64,000 nucleotides of DNA from an uncultured bacterium (GTDB lineage Bacteria; Bacillota; Clostridia; Lachnospirales; Lachnospiraceae), in the NCBI GenBank assembly GCA_947073545.1, contig CAMTMP010000002.1, forward strand, positions 1 through 64,000. Direction: 5' to 3'. Positions 40,686-50,494 of this stretch are shown here, in pieces. Made by a program: the position numbers and the translations under genes. The notes under the pieces are model-generated. The model searched no databases and was not told where the DNA came from. It was given only the letters and a program-made list of their open reading frames with translations. Numbering within the stretch: the stretch's first letter is position 1; the number at the start of each line of letters is the position of its first letter.

Positions 40686-43355
40686 ATGAAACCTATAGGT
40701 GTAAATGAACTGAGACGGATGTTTCTCGACTTTTTTGAGAGCAAAGGGCATTTGAAAATGAAGAGCTTTTCGCTGGTGCCCCACAATGACAACAGCCTGC
40801 TTCTGATCAATTCCGGCATGGCGCCTCTGAAGCCGTATTTTACGGGGCAGGAAATTCCGCCGAAACGCCGCGTTACGACCTGCCAGAAGTGTATCCGTAC
40901 CGGGGATCTGGAGAATGTGGGCAAGACGGCGAGACATGGCACCTTTTTCGAGATGCTTGGCAATTTCTCTTTCGGAGATTATTTTAAGCGTGAGGCGATT
41001 GCATGGAGCTGGGAGTTTCTGACCAGAGTGGTAGGGCTGCCTGCTGACCGGCTGTATCCTTCCGTCTATGAAAACGACGATGAAGCTTTTGATATTTGGA
41101 ATCATGAAATCGGCATTGCGCCGGAGCGGATTTTCCGTTTCGGCAAGGCGGACAATTTCTGGGAGCACGGTTCCGGACCCTGCGGCCCTTGTTCGGAGAT
41201 TTACTACGACCGCGGTGAGAAATACGGCTGCGGCAAGCCCGGGTGTACCGTAGGCTGCGACTGTGATCGTTATATGGAAATCTGGAACAACGTTTTCACC
41301 CAGTTTGACAACGACGGCAAGGGCAACTACACGGAGCTTGAACAGAAGAACATCGACACCGGAATGGGCCTTGAGAGACTGGCTTCCGTGGTGCAGGACG
41401 TGGATTCCATTTTCGATGTGGACACGGTGTTTGCGCTGCGCACAACGGTGTGCGAGATTGCGGGCGTGGAATACAAGAAGGACTACGAAACGGACGTATC
41501 CATCCGCATTATCACGGATCACATCCGCTCTGCAACCTTTATGATTTCGGACGGCATAATGCCCTCCAACGAGGGACGCGGTTACGTGCTTCGCCGGATC
41601 ATCCGCCGTGCGGCGAGACAGGGCAGAAAACTCGGCATCAAAGATATGTTTTTGGCGGATCTGGCGGGAACGGTGATCGAGGGCTCCAAGGACGGTTATC
41701 CGGAACTGGAGGAGAAGAAGGACTTTATCTTCAATGTGCTCAAGCAGGAGGAGAGCAAGTTTAGCAAGACCATCGATCAGGGATTGAGCATCCTGAATGA
41801 AATGACAGAAGCAGTGGAGAAGGATGGCGGAAATAAGCTCGGAGGCGCAGATGCCTTTAAGCTCTATGATACCTTCGGTTTCCCTCTTGACCTGACAAAG
41901 GAGATTTTGGAGGAGAAGGGCTTTACGGTGGACGAGGAAGGCTTTGCGGCATGTATGCAGGAGCAGAAGGATAAAGCCCGCAAGGCCCGCAAGGTGACCA
42001 ACTATATGGGCGCGGATGTGACGGTATACGAGTCTATTGATCCGGCCATCACCACGGAATTTGTGGGTTATGACAGTCTGACCTGTGATTCGAGGATCAT
42101 GGCGCTGACCACCGAGACAGAGCTGGTGGATGAACTGGCGGAAGACGAGGTCGGCACGGTGATCGTGGAGCAGACGCCTTTTTATGCTACCATGGGCGGC
42201 CAGGAGGGCGATATCGGTGTGCTCACTACGGGCGACGGGGAATTTCAGGTGGAGAACACCATTAAACTTTTGGGCGGCAAAGTCGGACATATCGGCAGGG
42301 TGACAAAGGGCAGGATTCAAGTGGGAGATACCGTAATTTTGTCGGTGGATACGACAAGAAGAGGAAATACCTGCAAGAATCACAGCGCGACCCATCTTCT
42401 GCAGAAGGCGCTGCGGGAGGTGCTTGGCAGCCATGTGGAGCAGGCCGGTTCCTATCAGGACGGGGAGAGAACCCGTTTCGACTTCTCTCATTCCGCAGCG
42501 ATGACGGCGGAGGAACTGAAGAAGGTCGAGCGTATCGTCAATGAAAAGATTGCGGAAAATCTCGTGGTAGAGACGAAGGTTATGACCATAGAGGAGGCCA
42601 AACAGTCCGGTGCGATGGCGCTTTTCGGGGAAAAGTACGGGGAGACGGTGCGTGTCGTGGAGATGGGGGACTTTTCGAAGGAGTTGTGCGGCGGTACCCA
42701 TGTGAAATCCACGGGAACGATCGGTTCTTTCAAGATTTTGTCCGAGTCCGGCGTTGCGGCGGGCGTGCGCCGTATCGAAGCGGTGACCGGAAGCAATGTG
42801 ACGGCTTACTATCAGAAATTGGAAGAGGAGTTGAATGCGGCGGCTAAGGCGCTTAAGACCAATCCGGCAAATCTTGTGGAGCGGTGCGGGCATGTGATGG
42901 CGGAGCTGAAAGCCCTGCAGAGTGAAATCGAGTCCTTGAAGAGCAAGGCCGCCAAGGACGCACTCGGCGACGTGATGGATCAGGTGCAGGAGGTGAACGG
43001 TGTGCAGCTTCTTGCGTCCAAGGTGTCGGGTGTTGACATGAACGGTCTCAGAGAGCTTGGCGACCAGCTCAAAGAGAAGCTGGGAGAGGGCGTAGTCGTG
43101 CTGGTTTCCGAAAAAGAGGGTAAGGTTAACCTGATTGCCATGGCGACCGACGGCGCGGTAGCGAAGGGCGCCCATGCGGGCAACCTGATTAAAGAAATCG
43201 CGGTTTATGTGGGCGGCGGCGGCGGCGGACGTCCCAACATGGCGCAGGCAGGTGGCAAGAACCCGGCCGGAATGGGTAAGGCGGTCAATGCGTGCTTGAA
43301 AGTGCTGGAGAACCAGATTGAACAGCGGCAGGTTTCGAAAAAAATCAGACCATAA
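40686..43355 (+). CDS. alaS: alanyl-tRNA synthetase
   Basis: Charges tRNA-Ala and edits mischarged Ser/Gly. The 889-residue protein has the catalytic core (NELRRMFLDFFESKGHLKMK, HGTFFEMLGNFSFGDYFKRE, GSGPCGPCSEIYYDRG), the editing site (KNHSATHLLQKALREVLGSH and LCGGTHVKSTGTIGSFKI) and the C-Ala domain ending in GGGGGGRPNMAQAGG. A Cys-rich YGCGKPGCTVGCDC insertion lies after the catalytic motif. Full length and intact. It has GAGGAGGATGAGAGAACG upstream. A very long antisense frame over the gene is only a codon-bias shadow. Confidence 0.98.
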   Translation: MKPIGVNELRRMFLDFFESKGHLKMKSFSLVPHNDNSLLLINSGMAPLKPYFTGQEIPPKRRVTTCQKCIRTGDLENVGKTARHGTFFEMLGNFSFGDYFKREAIAWSWEFLTRVVGLPADRLYPSVYENDDEAFDIWNHEIGIAPERIFRFGKADNFWEHGSGPCGPCSEIYYDRGEKYGCGKPGCTVGCDCDRYMEIWNNVFTQFDNDGKGNYTELEQKNIDTGMGLERLASVVQDVDSIFDVDTVFALRTTVCEIAGVEYKKDYETDVSIRIITDHIRSATFMISDGIMPSNEGRGYVLRRIIRRAARQGRKLGIKDMFLADLAGTVIEGSKDGYPELEEKKDFIFNVLKQEESKFSKTIDQGLSILNEMTEAVEKDGGNKLGGADAFKLYDTFGFPLDLTKEILEEKGFTVDEEGFAACMQEQKDKARKARKVTNYMGADVTVYESIDPAITTEFVGYDSLTCDSRIMALTTETELVDELAEDEVGTVIVEQTPFYATMGGQEGDIGVLTTGDGEFQVENTIKLLGGKVGHIGRVTKGRIQVGDTVILSVDTTRRGNTCKNHSATHLLQKALREVLGSHVEQAGSYQDGERTRFDFSHSAAMTAEELKKVERIVNEKIAENLVVETKVMTIEEAKQSGAMALFGEKYGETVRVVEMGDFSKELCGGTHVKSTGTIGSFKILSESGVAAGVRRIEAVTGSNVTAYYQKLEEELNAAAKALKTNPANLVERCGHVMAELKALQSEIESLKSKAAKDALGDVMDQVQEVNGVQLLASKVSGVDMNGLRELGDQLKEKLGEGVVVLVSEKEGKVNLIAMATDGAVAKGAHAGNLIKEIAVYVGGGGGGRPNMAQAGGKNPAGMGKAVNACLKVLENQIEQRQVSKKIRP

Positions 43356-43405
43356 AATAACATAGGTTATTTTACGGCATAAAAGAATAATTTTACATTT
43401 TTTGG

Positions 43406-43433
43406 TTGACTCGTAATAAAAATGTGATATAAT
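43406..43433 (+). promoter_or_regulatory. rpsU promoter
   Basis: TTGACT, 16 bases, perfect TATAAT, 76 bases before the rpsU start codon. Confidence 0.8.
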
Positions 43434-43509
43434 TTGTGTTGTGTGAGAACACGCAAAATAACCCAATCAGTCGAAATACTCTGGGACTGAAGGGAGGTCA
43501 GGTGCGAAA

Positions 43510-43686
43510 ATGTCAAACGTAATCGTAAAAGAGAACGAGACTTTGGACAGTGCGCTTCGCCGCTTCAAGAGAAGCTGTGCGAAAGCAGGTATCCAGCAGG
43601 AAATTCGTAAGCGCGAGCATTACGAGAAGCCTAGCGTAAGACGGAAGAAGAAGTCCGAAGCGGCAAGAAAACGCAAATATAACTAA
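43510..43686 (+). CDS. rpsU: 30S ribosomal protein S21
   Basis: A 58-residue basic protein, [20 protein letters not shown], then [20 protein letters not shown] and a Lys/Arg-rich tail ending ARKRKYN, a complete bS21. It sits on the 30S platform near the anti-Shine-Dalgarno end of 16S rRNA. GGGAGGTC is upstream. It has its own promoter and terminator, so it is a single-gene unit. Confidence 0.97.
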   Translation: MSNVIVKENETLDSALRRFKRSCAKAGIQQEIRKREHYEKPSVRRKKKSEAARKRKYN

Positions 43687-43696
43687 AAAGTAAAAG

Positions 43697-43729
43697 CAGG
43701 CCTGAAGAATCCTTCGGGTCTGTTTTTTT
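43697..43729 (+). terminator. rpsU terminator
   Basis: CAGGCCTGAAG pairs with CTTCGGGTCTG around AATC, followed by seven T. The next bases, GCGCGCATAATCAGAG (from 43730), resemble the end of the element at 25075. Confidence 0.9.
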
Positions 43730-43793
43730 GCGCGCATAATCAGAGTCCCACTCTAATATGTATAGTATAGAAAAATGGTAGGGGTGACTTAGT

Positions 43794-44978
43794 TTGCAGG
43801 AAAAAAGAAAGCGGATTATTGTATGGCTTTTGATGGGAATACTATTGGCACAGACCGTATTTTCCGCCATGACCATTTCGGTCAACGCCGCGCCGGATAT
43901 AAGCACGCCATCCTACATTGTGATGGAGGCTTCCACGGGGCAGGTGATCTGTGAGCAGGATGCGGATACGAGACGAAGTCCGGCCAGCATCACCAAGATT
44001 ATGACGCTGCTTATTATCTTTGAGCATTTGAAGAGCGGCAGGATACGTTTGGATGATCAGGTGACCACAAGCGCATACGCGAAATCCATGGGCGGATCGC
44101 AGGTATATTTGGAGGAGGGGGAAACACAAACACTCAAGACTATGATCAAATGCATAGCGGTGGCCAGCGGCAATGACGCCAGCGTAGCGGTGGCGGAGTA
44201 CATAGCGGGGAGCGAGGGGGAATTTGTTAAGCTGATGAACGAGAAAGCGGAGAGTCTTGGAATGCAGAACACCCACTTTGAAGACTGCTGCGGCCTGACG
44301 GATTCCGACGACCACTATTCCTCGGCAAAGGATGTGGCGATTATGTCCAGAGAGCTGATTACGAAGTATCCGGAGGTGTTTGATTACACCACCATCTGGA
44401 TGGAGGATATCGAGCACAAAACGGCGCAGGGAACGAGCACGTTTACACTTTCCAGCACCAATAAACTCTTGAAAATGTATGAGTGGACGACGGGATTAAA
44501 GACAGGTTCCACATCCAAGGCGCTCTACTGCCTGTCCGCCACGGCGAACAAGGATGGCATGGAGCTGATCGCCGTTGTGATGGCGGCGCCGGACCCCAAG
44601 ACCAGATTTCAGGACGCGATGTCGCTCTTAAGCTATGGCTACAGTGTGAGTCAGATGTATACGGACGAGAATAAAGATCCTCTTCCGGCGCAGAAGGTGG
44701 AAGGCGGCATCGAAGATATGGTTAATCTGGTCTATGAAGGATCATACTCTTATCTGGATACGGCGGGCAGCAATCTGAATGAGATTGAGAAGGAGATCAG
44801 CCTGCCGGGAACTGTGACTGCGCCCATAGCGGAGGGAGACGCCATCGGTGAGGCGGTTTATAAGCTGAACGGAACCCGGATCGGCAGCGTATCCATTCTG
44901 GCGGCGAAGAGCGTGGAGAAAGCGCAGTACAAGGATTACTATAAGAAGGTATGGGGACTGTACCTGATGAAGCGATAG
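43794..44978 (+). CDS. D-alanyl-D-alanine carboxypeptidase (S11, DacF-like)
   Basis: Trims the terminal D-Ala from peptidoglycan stem peptides. The 394-residue protein has a signal segment (IIVWLLMGILLAQTVFSA), active-site SPASITK (Ser65, Lys68), the SGN triad in VASGNDASVAVAEY, and GLKTGSTSK. A C-terminal beta domain follows (SLPGTVTAPIAEGDAIGEAV), as in DacF/PBP5. The start is a TTG, supported by TAGGGG upstream and by the full signal peptide it gives. A second S11 enzyme lies at 47634-48950. Confidence 0.92.
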   Translation: MQEKRKRIIVWLLMGILLAQTVFSAMTISVNAAPDISTPSYIVMEASTGQVICEQDADTRRSPASITKIMTLLIIFEHLKSGRIRLDDQVTTSAYAKSMGGSQVYLEEGETQTLKTMIKCIAVASGNDASVAVAEYIAGSEGEFVKLMNEKAESLGMQNTHFEDCCGLTDSDDHYSSAKDVAIMSRELITKYPEVFDYTTIWMEDIEHKTAQGTSTFTLSSTNKLLKMYEWTTGLKTGSTSKALYCLSATANKDGMELIAVVMAAPDPKTRFQDAMSLLSYGYSVSQMYTDENKDPLPAQKVEGGIEDMVNLVYEGSYSYLDTAGSNLNEIEKEISLPGTVTAPIAEGDAIGEAVYKLNGTRIGSVSILAAKSVEKAQYKDYYKKVWGLYLMKR

Positions 44979-45089
44979 AGAAAATGTTGGCAGAACAAAA
45001 GTTCACAGATTGCAGGGAAACAGGGGGTATGTTACACTGTATGGGTGGCTGTTTTCGGCCACCCACATTTTATGCGGGCAGGGAGGAAT

Positions 45090-45947
45090 ATGGCGGAAGT
45101 TATTTTTGCGGCTGTGGCCGCGGTTATTATGATATGCTTGGCGGCTGCGGTTTGGGACAGCAACCGGTTTGTGACGGTTCCCTACGAAATCAGATCGGAT
45201 AAGATTACGAAACCTTGCAGACTTGTGCTTCTTTCGGACTTACACAATAAATCCTTTGGAAAGGGAAACGAAAGGCTGCTTTCGGCGATTGACGAGCTTT
45301 CTCCGGACGGCATTCTGGTGGCGGGAGATATGCTGACCGCGGAAAGCGGTGCGGATTTCGGACATGCACTCTCTCTGATGGAGAAGCTGGCCGCCAAATA
45401 CCGGGTTTACTACGGCATGGGAAATCACGAGTACCATCTTGGACTTTATCCGGACGATTATCCGGGGATGTATGAGAAATATATGTCCGGTTTGGAACGG
45501 GCGGGTATAAAGCCGTTAATCAATGAAACGGCCTATCTGTCAGAACACAATATTGCCGTCTGCGGCGCGCAGATTGACAATGCATATTACAAGCATTTTA
45601 GAAGGAGGCCGATGGAGACAGCCTACTTGGCAAAACTTCTGGGAACACCGGATCGGGAAATGTTTCAACTGCTGATCGCCCACAATCCGGTTTATTTTGA
45701 TGTTTATGCAGGATGGGGGGCAGATCTGACGGTTTCCGGACATGTGCACGGAGGGATTATGAGACTGCCGATTCTTGGCGGCGTGCTTTCGCCGACATTG
45801 GTCCTATTTCCCAAATATGATGGCGGTATGTTTACGGAAAACAACAGTACCATGATTCTGAGCAGAGGTCTGAGCAGTCACACGATCCCGATCAGAATTT
45901 TTAATCCGGGCGAGCTGATTGTGATTGATTTGCTGCCCGGCAAGTGA
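45090..45947 (+). CDS. membrane-anchored metallophosphoesterase
   Basis: A 285-residue calcineurin-like phosphoesterase. An N-terminal helix (IFAAVAAVIMICLAAAV) anchors it. Metal-site motifs are LLSDLHNKSFG, VAGDMLT, GMGNHEYH, AHNP and SGHVHGG, in the YkuE/YaeI-like order. Related enzymes act on phospholipids or other membrane substrates. ATG at 45090 follows AGGGAGG. Upstream, GGGTGGC/GCCACCC (45043-45064) is a hairpin in the gap. Its stop overlaps the frame leading into scpA, and the genes are probably cotranscribed. Confidence 0.88.
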   Translation: MAEVIFAAVAAVIMICLAAAVWDSNRFVTVPYEIRSDKITKPCRLVLLSDLHNKSFGKGNERLLSAIDELSPDGILVAGDMLTAESGADFGHALSLMEKLAAKYRVYYGMGNHEYHLGLYPDDYPGMYEKYMSGLERAGIKPLINETAYLSEHNIAVCGAQIDNAYYKHFRRRPMETAYLAKLLGTPDREMFQLLIAHNPVYFDVYAGWGADLTVSGHVHGGIMRLPILGGVLSPTLVLFPKYDGGMFTENNSTMILSRGLSSHTIPIRIFNPGELIVIDLLPGK

Positions 45948-45973
45948 TTTCGTATAGTAAGAGAGGACAGGCT

Positions 45974-46756
45974 ATGGCAATTCCTGTGAAGCTGGAGGTG
46001 TTTGAAGGTCCGCTGGATCTGCTTCTTCACCTGATTGATAAAAATAAAGTAGATATTTATGATATTCCCATCGTGGAGATTACAGAACAGTATTTGGACT
46101 ATATTAAACAGATGGAGACCGAGGATATGAACGTTATGAGCGAGTTCCTCGTTATGGCGGCCACGCTGATCGATATCAAATGCCGGATGCTCCTGCCGAA
46201 AGAAGTAAACGAGGAAGGGGAGGTGGAAGATCCCCGGGCAGAGCTGGTGGAGAAACTGCTGGCATATAAAATGTGCAAGTATATGTCCTATGAGCTGCGC
46301 GACCGCATGGTGGACGCGGAGAGGAATCTCTATAAGAAACCGACGCTGCCTGAGGAGGTTGCGCAGTACCGGCAGCCGGTGGATTATGAGGAATTAATCG
46401 GGGATATGACTCTGAATAAGCTCCATGAGATATTTAAGCAGATGATAAAGCGGCAGGAGGATAAAATCGACCCTGTCAGAAGCACTTTCGGAAAGATTGA
46501 GAAGGACGAGATCGATCTGGACAGTAAGACAGCTTATGTGGAGGCATATGTGCGCAGTCACAAGACCTTCAGTTTCCGGAAATTGTTGGAGAAGCAGTCC
46601 GGCAAAATGGAGATCATCGTGACTTTTCTGGTGATTCTGGAAATGATTAAGACGGGCAGGATCGGAATCGAGCAGGAAGATACGTTTTCTGACATTATTA
46701 TTACGGCGCGTGAAAATACGGACAGTGAACCGCTGCAGCTTACAAGCGTCAGTTAG
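45974..46756 (+). CDS. scpA: segregation and condensation protein A
   Basis: Kleisin subunit that bridges the SMC heads in chromosome condensation. The 260-residue protein begins IPVKLEVFEGPLDLLLHLID and has VDIYDIPIVEITEQYLDYI and MEDMNVMSEFLVMAATLI-like sequence, with the C-terminal winged helix. ATG at 45974 (AGAGGAC upstream) gives the family N-terminus; the earlier ATG at 45944 would add ten residues and overlap the phosphoesterase. scpB follows after 27 bases. Confidence 0.96.
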   Translation: MAIPVKLEVFEGPLDLLLHLIDKNKVDIYDIPIVEITEQYLDYIKQMETEDMNVMSEFLVMAATLIDIKCRMLLPKEVNEEGEVEDPRAELVEKLLAYKMCKYMSYELRDRMVDAERNLYKKPTLPEEVAQYRQPVDYEELIGDMTLNKLHEIFKQMIKRQEDKIDPVRSTFGKIEKDEIDLDSKTAYVEAYVRSHKTFSFRKLLEKQSGKMEIIVTFLVILEMIKTGRIGIEQEDTFSDIIITARENTDSEPLQLTSVS

Positions 46757-46783
46757 GGATATAAGGACGAAGAGGGGACAGGC

Positions 46784-47353
46784 ATGGAAAAGAAGAAAGC
46801 AAAGGCAGTTCTTGAGGCGATTTTATTTACCATGGGAGATTCTGTGGAGATCGACAGACTGGCAGCGGTGATTGAAGAGGATAAAGAGACTACCAGACAG
46901 CTTCTTGAGGAGATGGCGGCCGGGTATCAGAAGGCGGACCGGGGGATCAGTCTTACCACCTTCGACAATGCGGTACAGATGTGTACGAAGAGCGAACTGT
47001 ACGAGTATCTGATCAAAATTGCGAAGACGCCGAAGAAGTTTGTGCTCACGGACACTCTTTTGGAGACGCTCTCCATCATAGCATACAAGCAGCCCATCAC
47101 CAGACTGGAGATCGAGAAGGTGAGAGGGGTAAGCTGTGACCACGCGGTGAACCGTCTGTTGGAATTTGATCTAATCGCGGAGGTGGGAAGACTGGACGCA
47201 CCCGGACGGCCGCTTTTGTTCGGCACGACAGAGCAGTTCCTTCGCAGCTTCGGGGTGAAATCCATCGAGGATCTGCCGGAAATTTCCGCGGTGCAGATGG
47301 AAGAATTTAAGCAGCAGGCCGAATCCGAGGTGGAGATGCAGTTGGATATTTAA
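46784..47353 (+). CDS. scpB: segregation and condensation protein B
   Basis: Winged-helix dimer that binds ScpA in the SMC complex. The 189-residue protein has AVLEAILFTMGDSVEIDRLA, TLSIIAYKQPITRLEIEKVR, GVSCDHAVNRLLEFDLIAEV and GRPLLFGTTEQFLRSFGV, a complete ScpB. It is 27 bases downstream of scpA with GAGGGGACAGGC before its ATG. The 280 bases after it, up to 47634, hold no gene or clear terminator that I can support. Confidence 0.97.
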   Translation: MEKKKAKAVLEAILFTMGDSVEIDRLAAVIEEDKETTRQLLEEMAAGYQKADRGISLTTFDNAVQMCTKSELYEYLIKIAKTPKKFVLTDTLLETLSIIAYKQPITRLEIEKVRGVSCDHAVNRLLEFDLIAEVGRLDAPGRPLLFGTTEQFLRSFGVKSIEDLPEISAVQMEEFKQQAESEVEMQLDI

Positions 47354-47633
47354 TCTTTTAAGAAAAACGGACTAATGAGAGTGGACATTTATACCTATAT
47401 ATAACACATAGCTTTATATATCACATAGTAGCGGTAAATCTTTGCGGCGAAGAGCAGAATGTGAAAGTGTGAAGAGAAAAAACGGCGTGTCCGGTATGCA
47501 GAAGCAGGAGACTGGATGCTGAGGAAGCCGGTCATCGGGATTGACTGCAGGAAAGAACGACATGAAACAAACTATGTCATAGGAAGGCGTGCTATGCATA
47601 TATATTAACGAACGGAATTATCAGGAAGTGCAT

Positions 47634-48950
47634 ATGCGTAACATAAAAAGAGTGACAGACAGAGCGGGAAGACGGATATATTACAAGGTAGCGGCCATAA
47701 TAACGGCAGCTGCCTTGTTTTGTGTGCATGGTGCCAAGGTTTCGCCGAGTGTATTGCAGGCGTCGATGCGGGAGAGCGTTCTTGTACCGGCGGTGGCCGA
47801 CAACGCGCGGGAAAAGGCGGAGGAAGATATGCAGCTCTACGCGCAGGCGGCTGTCCTCATGGATGCGGATTCGGGAAGGGTTCTCTACGGAAAGAACGAG
47901 GAGGCAAAACTGCCGATGGCAAGCACCACCAAGATTATGACCTGTATTCTCGCGTTAGAGTACGGCAATCCAGAGGACATCGTGGAAGTTTCTTCCTACG
48001 CGGCGAGTATGCCCAAGGTAAAGCTGTATGTAAAACCGGGAGAAAAATATTATCTGAAGGATCTGCTGTATTCCCTGATGCTGGAATCCCACAACGATTC
48101 CGCCGTGGTAATCGCGGAGGCGGTGGGCGGCAGCGTGGAGCAGTTTGCGGCGATGATGAATCAGAAAGCGCGGGATATCGGATGCTATGACTCGTATTTC
48201 ATCACGCCAAACGGACTGGACGCGAAAGTGAATGACACAGGGAAGGTGCATTCCACAACGGCTGCGGACCTGGCGAAGATTATGGCTTACTGTGTGACGG
48301 ACTCACCGGAAAAAGAGCGGTTTCTGGAAATTACAAGGACCCAGGGATATGATTTCACGGACGCGGACGGTACGAGGAGCTTTCACTGTAACAACCACAA
48401 CGCGTTTTTAGGCATGATGCAGGAGGCGCTTTCCGGAAAGACCGGATTTACCAACAATGCGGGCTACTGCTATGTGGGGGCGGTGGAGAGTGAGGGGCGC
48501 ATCTTTACGGTGGCGCTTCTTGCCTGCGGCTGGCCTAATAACAGGAGCTATAAGTGGAGCGATATGAAGAAACTGGCGGCTTACGGGATGGAGCGGTATC
48601 AGTACAGGGATATTTATGAGGAACAGAAGTTCTCTGACATTCCTGTCAGAAATGGAATAGAAGAAAAAGACGGGACGCCTTTTGAGGAAGCGGAGGTTTC
48701 CGTTACCTTGCAGGCGGGAGAGAAGAGTCTGCCTTATCTTTTGTGCGGGGACGACCGGGTGGAGGTGAAGAGCAGGGTGGAGCCTGTGCTTGACGCGCCG
48801 GTCGCGGCAGGGGAACAGGTTGGATCGGTATCTTATTATCTGAACGGGGAGCTGATCAAAAGCTACGCTGTATGTACGGACGAAACGATAGAAAAACGTA
48901 GTTTTTTATGGATTCTCGAGTATATTATAAAACTTACATTTTTTTTGTAA
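47634..48950 (+). CDS. D-alanyl-D-alanine carboxypeptidase (S11), second copy
   Basis: A 438-residue S11 enzyme with an N-terminal membrane segment (VAAIITAAALFCVHGA), active-site MASTTKIM, SHN in LESHNDSAVVIAEA, and GKTGFTNNAGYC. It has a C-terminal domain and a final hydrophobic stretch (SFLWILEYIIKLTFFL) that can anchor it to the membrane as an amphipathic or membrane helix. ATG at 47634 is preceded by AGGAAG. It is only moderately similar to the first copy at 43794, so the two are old paralogues with likely different timing or substrate preference. Confidence 0.9.
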   Translation: MRNIKRVTDRAGRRIYYKVAAIITAAALFCVHGAKVSPSVLQASMRESVLVPAVADNAREKAEEDMQLYAQAAVLMDADSGRVLYGKNEEAKLPMASTTKIMTCILALEYGNPEDIVEVSSYAASMPKVKLYVKPGEKYYLKDLLYSLMLESHNDSAVVIAEAVGGSVEQFAAMMNQKARDIGCYDSYFITPNGLDAKVNDTGKVHSTTAADLAKIMAYCVTDSPEKERFLEITRTQGYDFTDADGTRSFHCNNHNAFLGMMQEALSGKTGFTNNAGYCYVGAVESEGRIFTVALLACGWPNNRSYKWSDMKKLAAYGMERYQYRDIYEEQKFSDIPVRNGIEEKDGTPFEEAEVSVTLQAGEKSLPYLLCGDDRVEVKSRVEPVLDAPVAAGEQVGSVSYYLNGELIKSYAVCTDETIEKRSFLWILEYIIKLTFFL

Positions 48951-49057
48951 AATCTTCTGGTCGTGAATTGGATTGTGTGCTATACTACTATCGTGTGCTA
49001 TGTCATATAATGGCAAAGTTTTAGTATTTATAATTATGATAAATGGAGGGCTGAAAA

Positions 49058-50485
49058 ATGAGTACTACTTCTCAAGCGAGTCAAAGAATTAATGCTTTAC
49101 TCGATGAAAACAGTTTCGTTGAGATCGGCGGTCTCGTGACAGCGAGAGCCACGGATTTCAATCTGAAACAGACTGAGACTCCGTCTGACGGTGTCGTAAC
49201 CGGTTACGGTGTGATCGACGGAAATCTCGTGTATGTTTACAGCCAGGACGCTTCCGTGTTGAACGGTTCCGTGGGCGAGATGCATGCGAAGAAGATCGTG
49301 AACATCTATGAGTTGGCGATGAAAATGGGGGCACCCGTGATCGGGCTGATCGACTCCGCAGGTCTGCGCCTGCAGGAGGCGACTGACGCGCTGAACGGAT
49401 TTGGTGAGATCTACAGAAGCCAGGCGCTTGCTTCCGGCGTGATCCCGCAGATCACGGCTGTGTTCGGAAGCTGCGGCGGTGGACTTGCCCTGATTCCTGC
49501 CATGACTGATTTCGCGTTTATGGAGGAGAAGAAGGCGAAACTTTTTGTCAATTCCCCGAATGCGCTGGATGGAAATGAGATTTCCCGCTGTGACACATCT
49601 GCCGCTGCGTTCCAGAGCGAGGAGACAGGCCTTGTGGATATGGTGGCAGACGAGGCGGCGATTCTTGGTCAGATCAGACAGCTTGTTTCTGTTCTTCCGG
49701 CGAACAATTCCGACCTTGCGTGGACAGATTGCACGGATGATTTGAACCGTGCCTGCGCGCAGATCGCAAACTGTGTGGGTGATACGGCGATTGCGCTGTC
49801 CCAGATTGCGGATGACGGTCTCTTTGTTGAGGTGAAGCAGGATTATGCGAAGGATATAGCGGCAGGCTTTATCCGCTTAAACGGCGCTACCATCGGCGCG
49901 ATCGCCAACCGTACCGAAGTTTGTGATGAGAACGGTGAGGTAGTCGAGAAATTTGACGCAGTGATCTCTCCCAGAGGGGCGGAGAAGGCAGCGGAGTTTG
50001 TGAACTTCTGCGATGCGTTTGACATTCCGGTATTGACGCTTACCAATGTGACGGGATTTGCGGCAACCACCTGCTCCGAGAAGCGGATGGCGAAAGCGGC
50101 AGGCAGGCTTACATATGCCTTTGCCAACGCTACCGTTCCCAAGGTAAATGTGATTATCGGCAAGGCATACGGAAGCGCGTATGTGGCTATGAATTCCAAG
50201 GCAGTCGGCGCGGATATTACAATCGCGTGGCCGAATGCACAGATCGGCATGATGGATGCGAAACTGGCGGCGAAGATCATCTGTGACGGTCAGGGCGCGG
50301 ATGCCATCGAGACTTGCGCGAAAGAGTATGAGGCTCTGCAGAATAATGTGACCAGTGCGGCAAAGAGGGGCTATGTGGATCAGATCGTGGAGCCGGCAGA
50401 CACCAGAAAGTATGTGATCGGTGCTTTCGAGATGCTTTCCTCCAAGACAGAGGGACGTCCCGAGAAGAAACACGGCACTGTTTAA
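49058..50485 (+). CDS. acyl-CoA carboxyltransferase subunit, 12S/MmdA type
   Basis: A 475-residue carboxyltransferase with two crotonase-like halves. It resembles the alpha subunit of methylmalonyl-CoA decarboxylase and the 12S subunit of transcarboxylase: GYGVIDGNLVYVYSQDASVL, GLIDSAGLRLQEATDALNGF, VFGSCGGGLALIPAMTDFAF, and in the second half LTNVTGFAATTCSEKRMAKA and GKAYGSAYVAMNSKAVGADI. It would move CO2 between an acyl-CoA and the biotin carrier encoded two genes later. It is somewhat shorter than MmdA (about 510). Acyl-CoA identity is not readable. It is the first gene of a five-gene operon, with GGAGGG upstream; a TATAAT box lies at 49006. Confidence 0.85.
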   Translation: MSTTSQASQRINALLDENSFVEIGGLVTARATDFNLKQTETPSDGVVTGYGVIDGNLVYVYSQDASVLNGSVGEMHAKKIVNIYELAMKMGAPVIGLIDSAGLRLQEATDALNGFGEIYRSQALASGVIPQITAVFGSCGGGLALIPAMTDFAFMEEKKAKLFVNSPNALDGNEISRCDTSAAAFQSEETGLVDMVADEAAILGQIRQLVSVLPANNSDLAWTDCTDDLNRACAQIANCVGDTAIALSQIADDGLFVEVKQDYAKDIAAGFIRLNGATIGAIANRTEVCDENGEVVEKFDAVISPRGAEKAAEFVNFCDAFDIPVLTLTNVTGFAATTCSEKRMAKAAGRLTYAFANATVPKVNVIIGKAYGSAYVAMNSKAVGADITIAWPNAQIGMMDAKLAAKIICDGQGADAIETCAKEYEALQNNVTSAAKRGYVDQIVEPADTRKYVIGAFEMLSSKTEGRPEKKHGTV

Positions 50486-50494
50486 GGAGGCATT

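Noticed and set aside
40656-43466. 936-codon open frame antisense to alaS
   Set aside because: It mirrors the alaS codons in the complementary phase, starts and ends without translation signals, and resembles no protein; alaS itself is certain.
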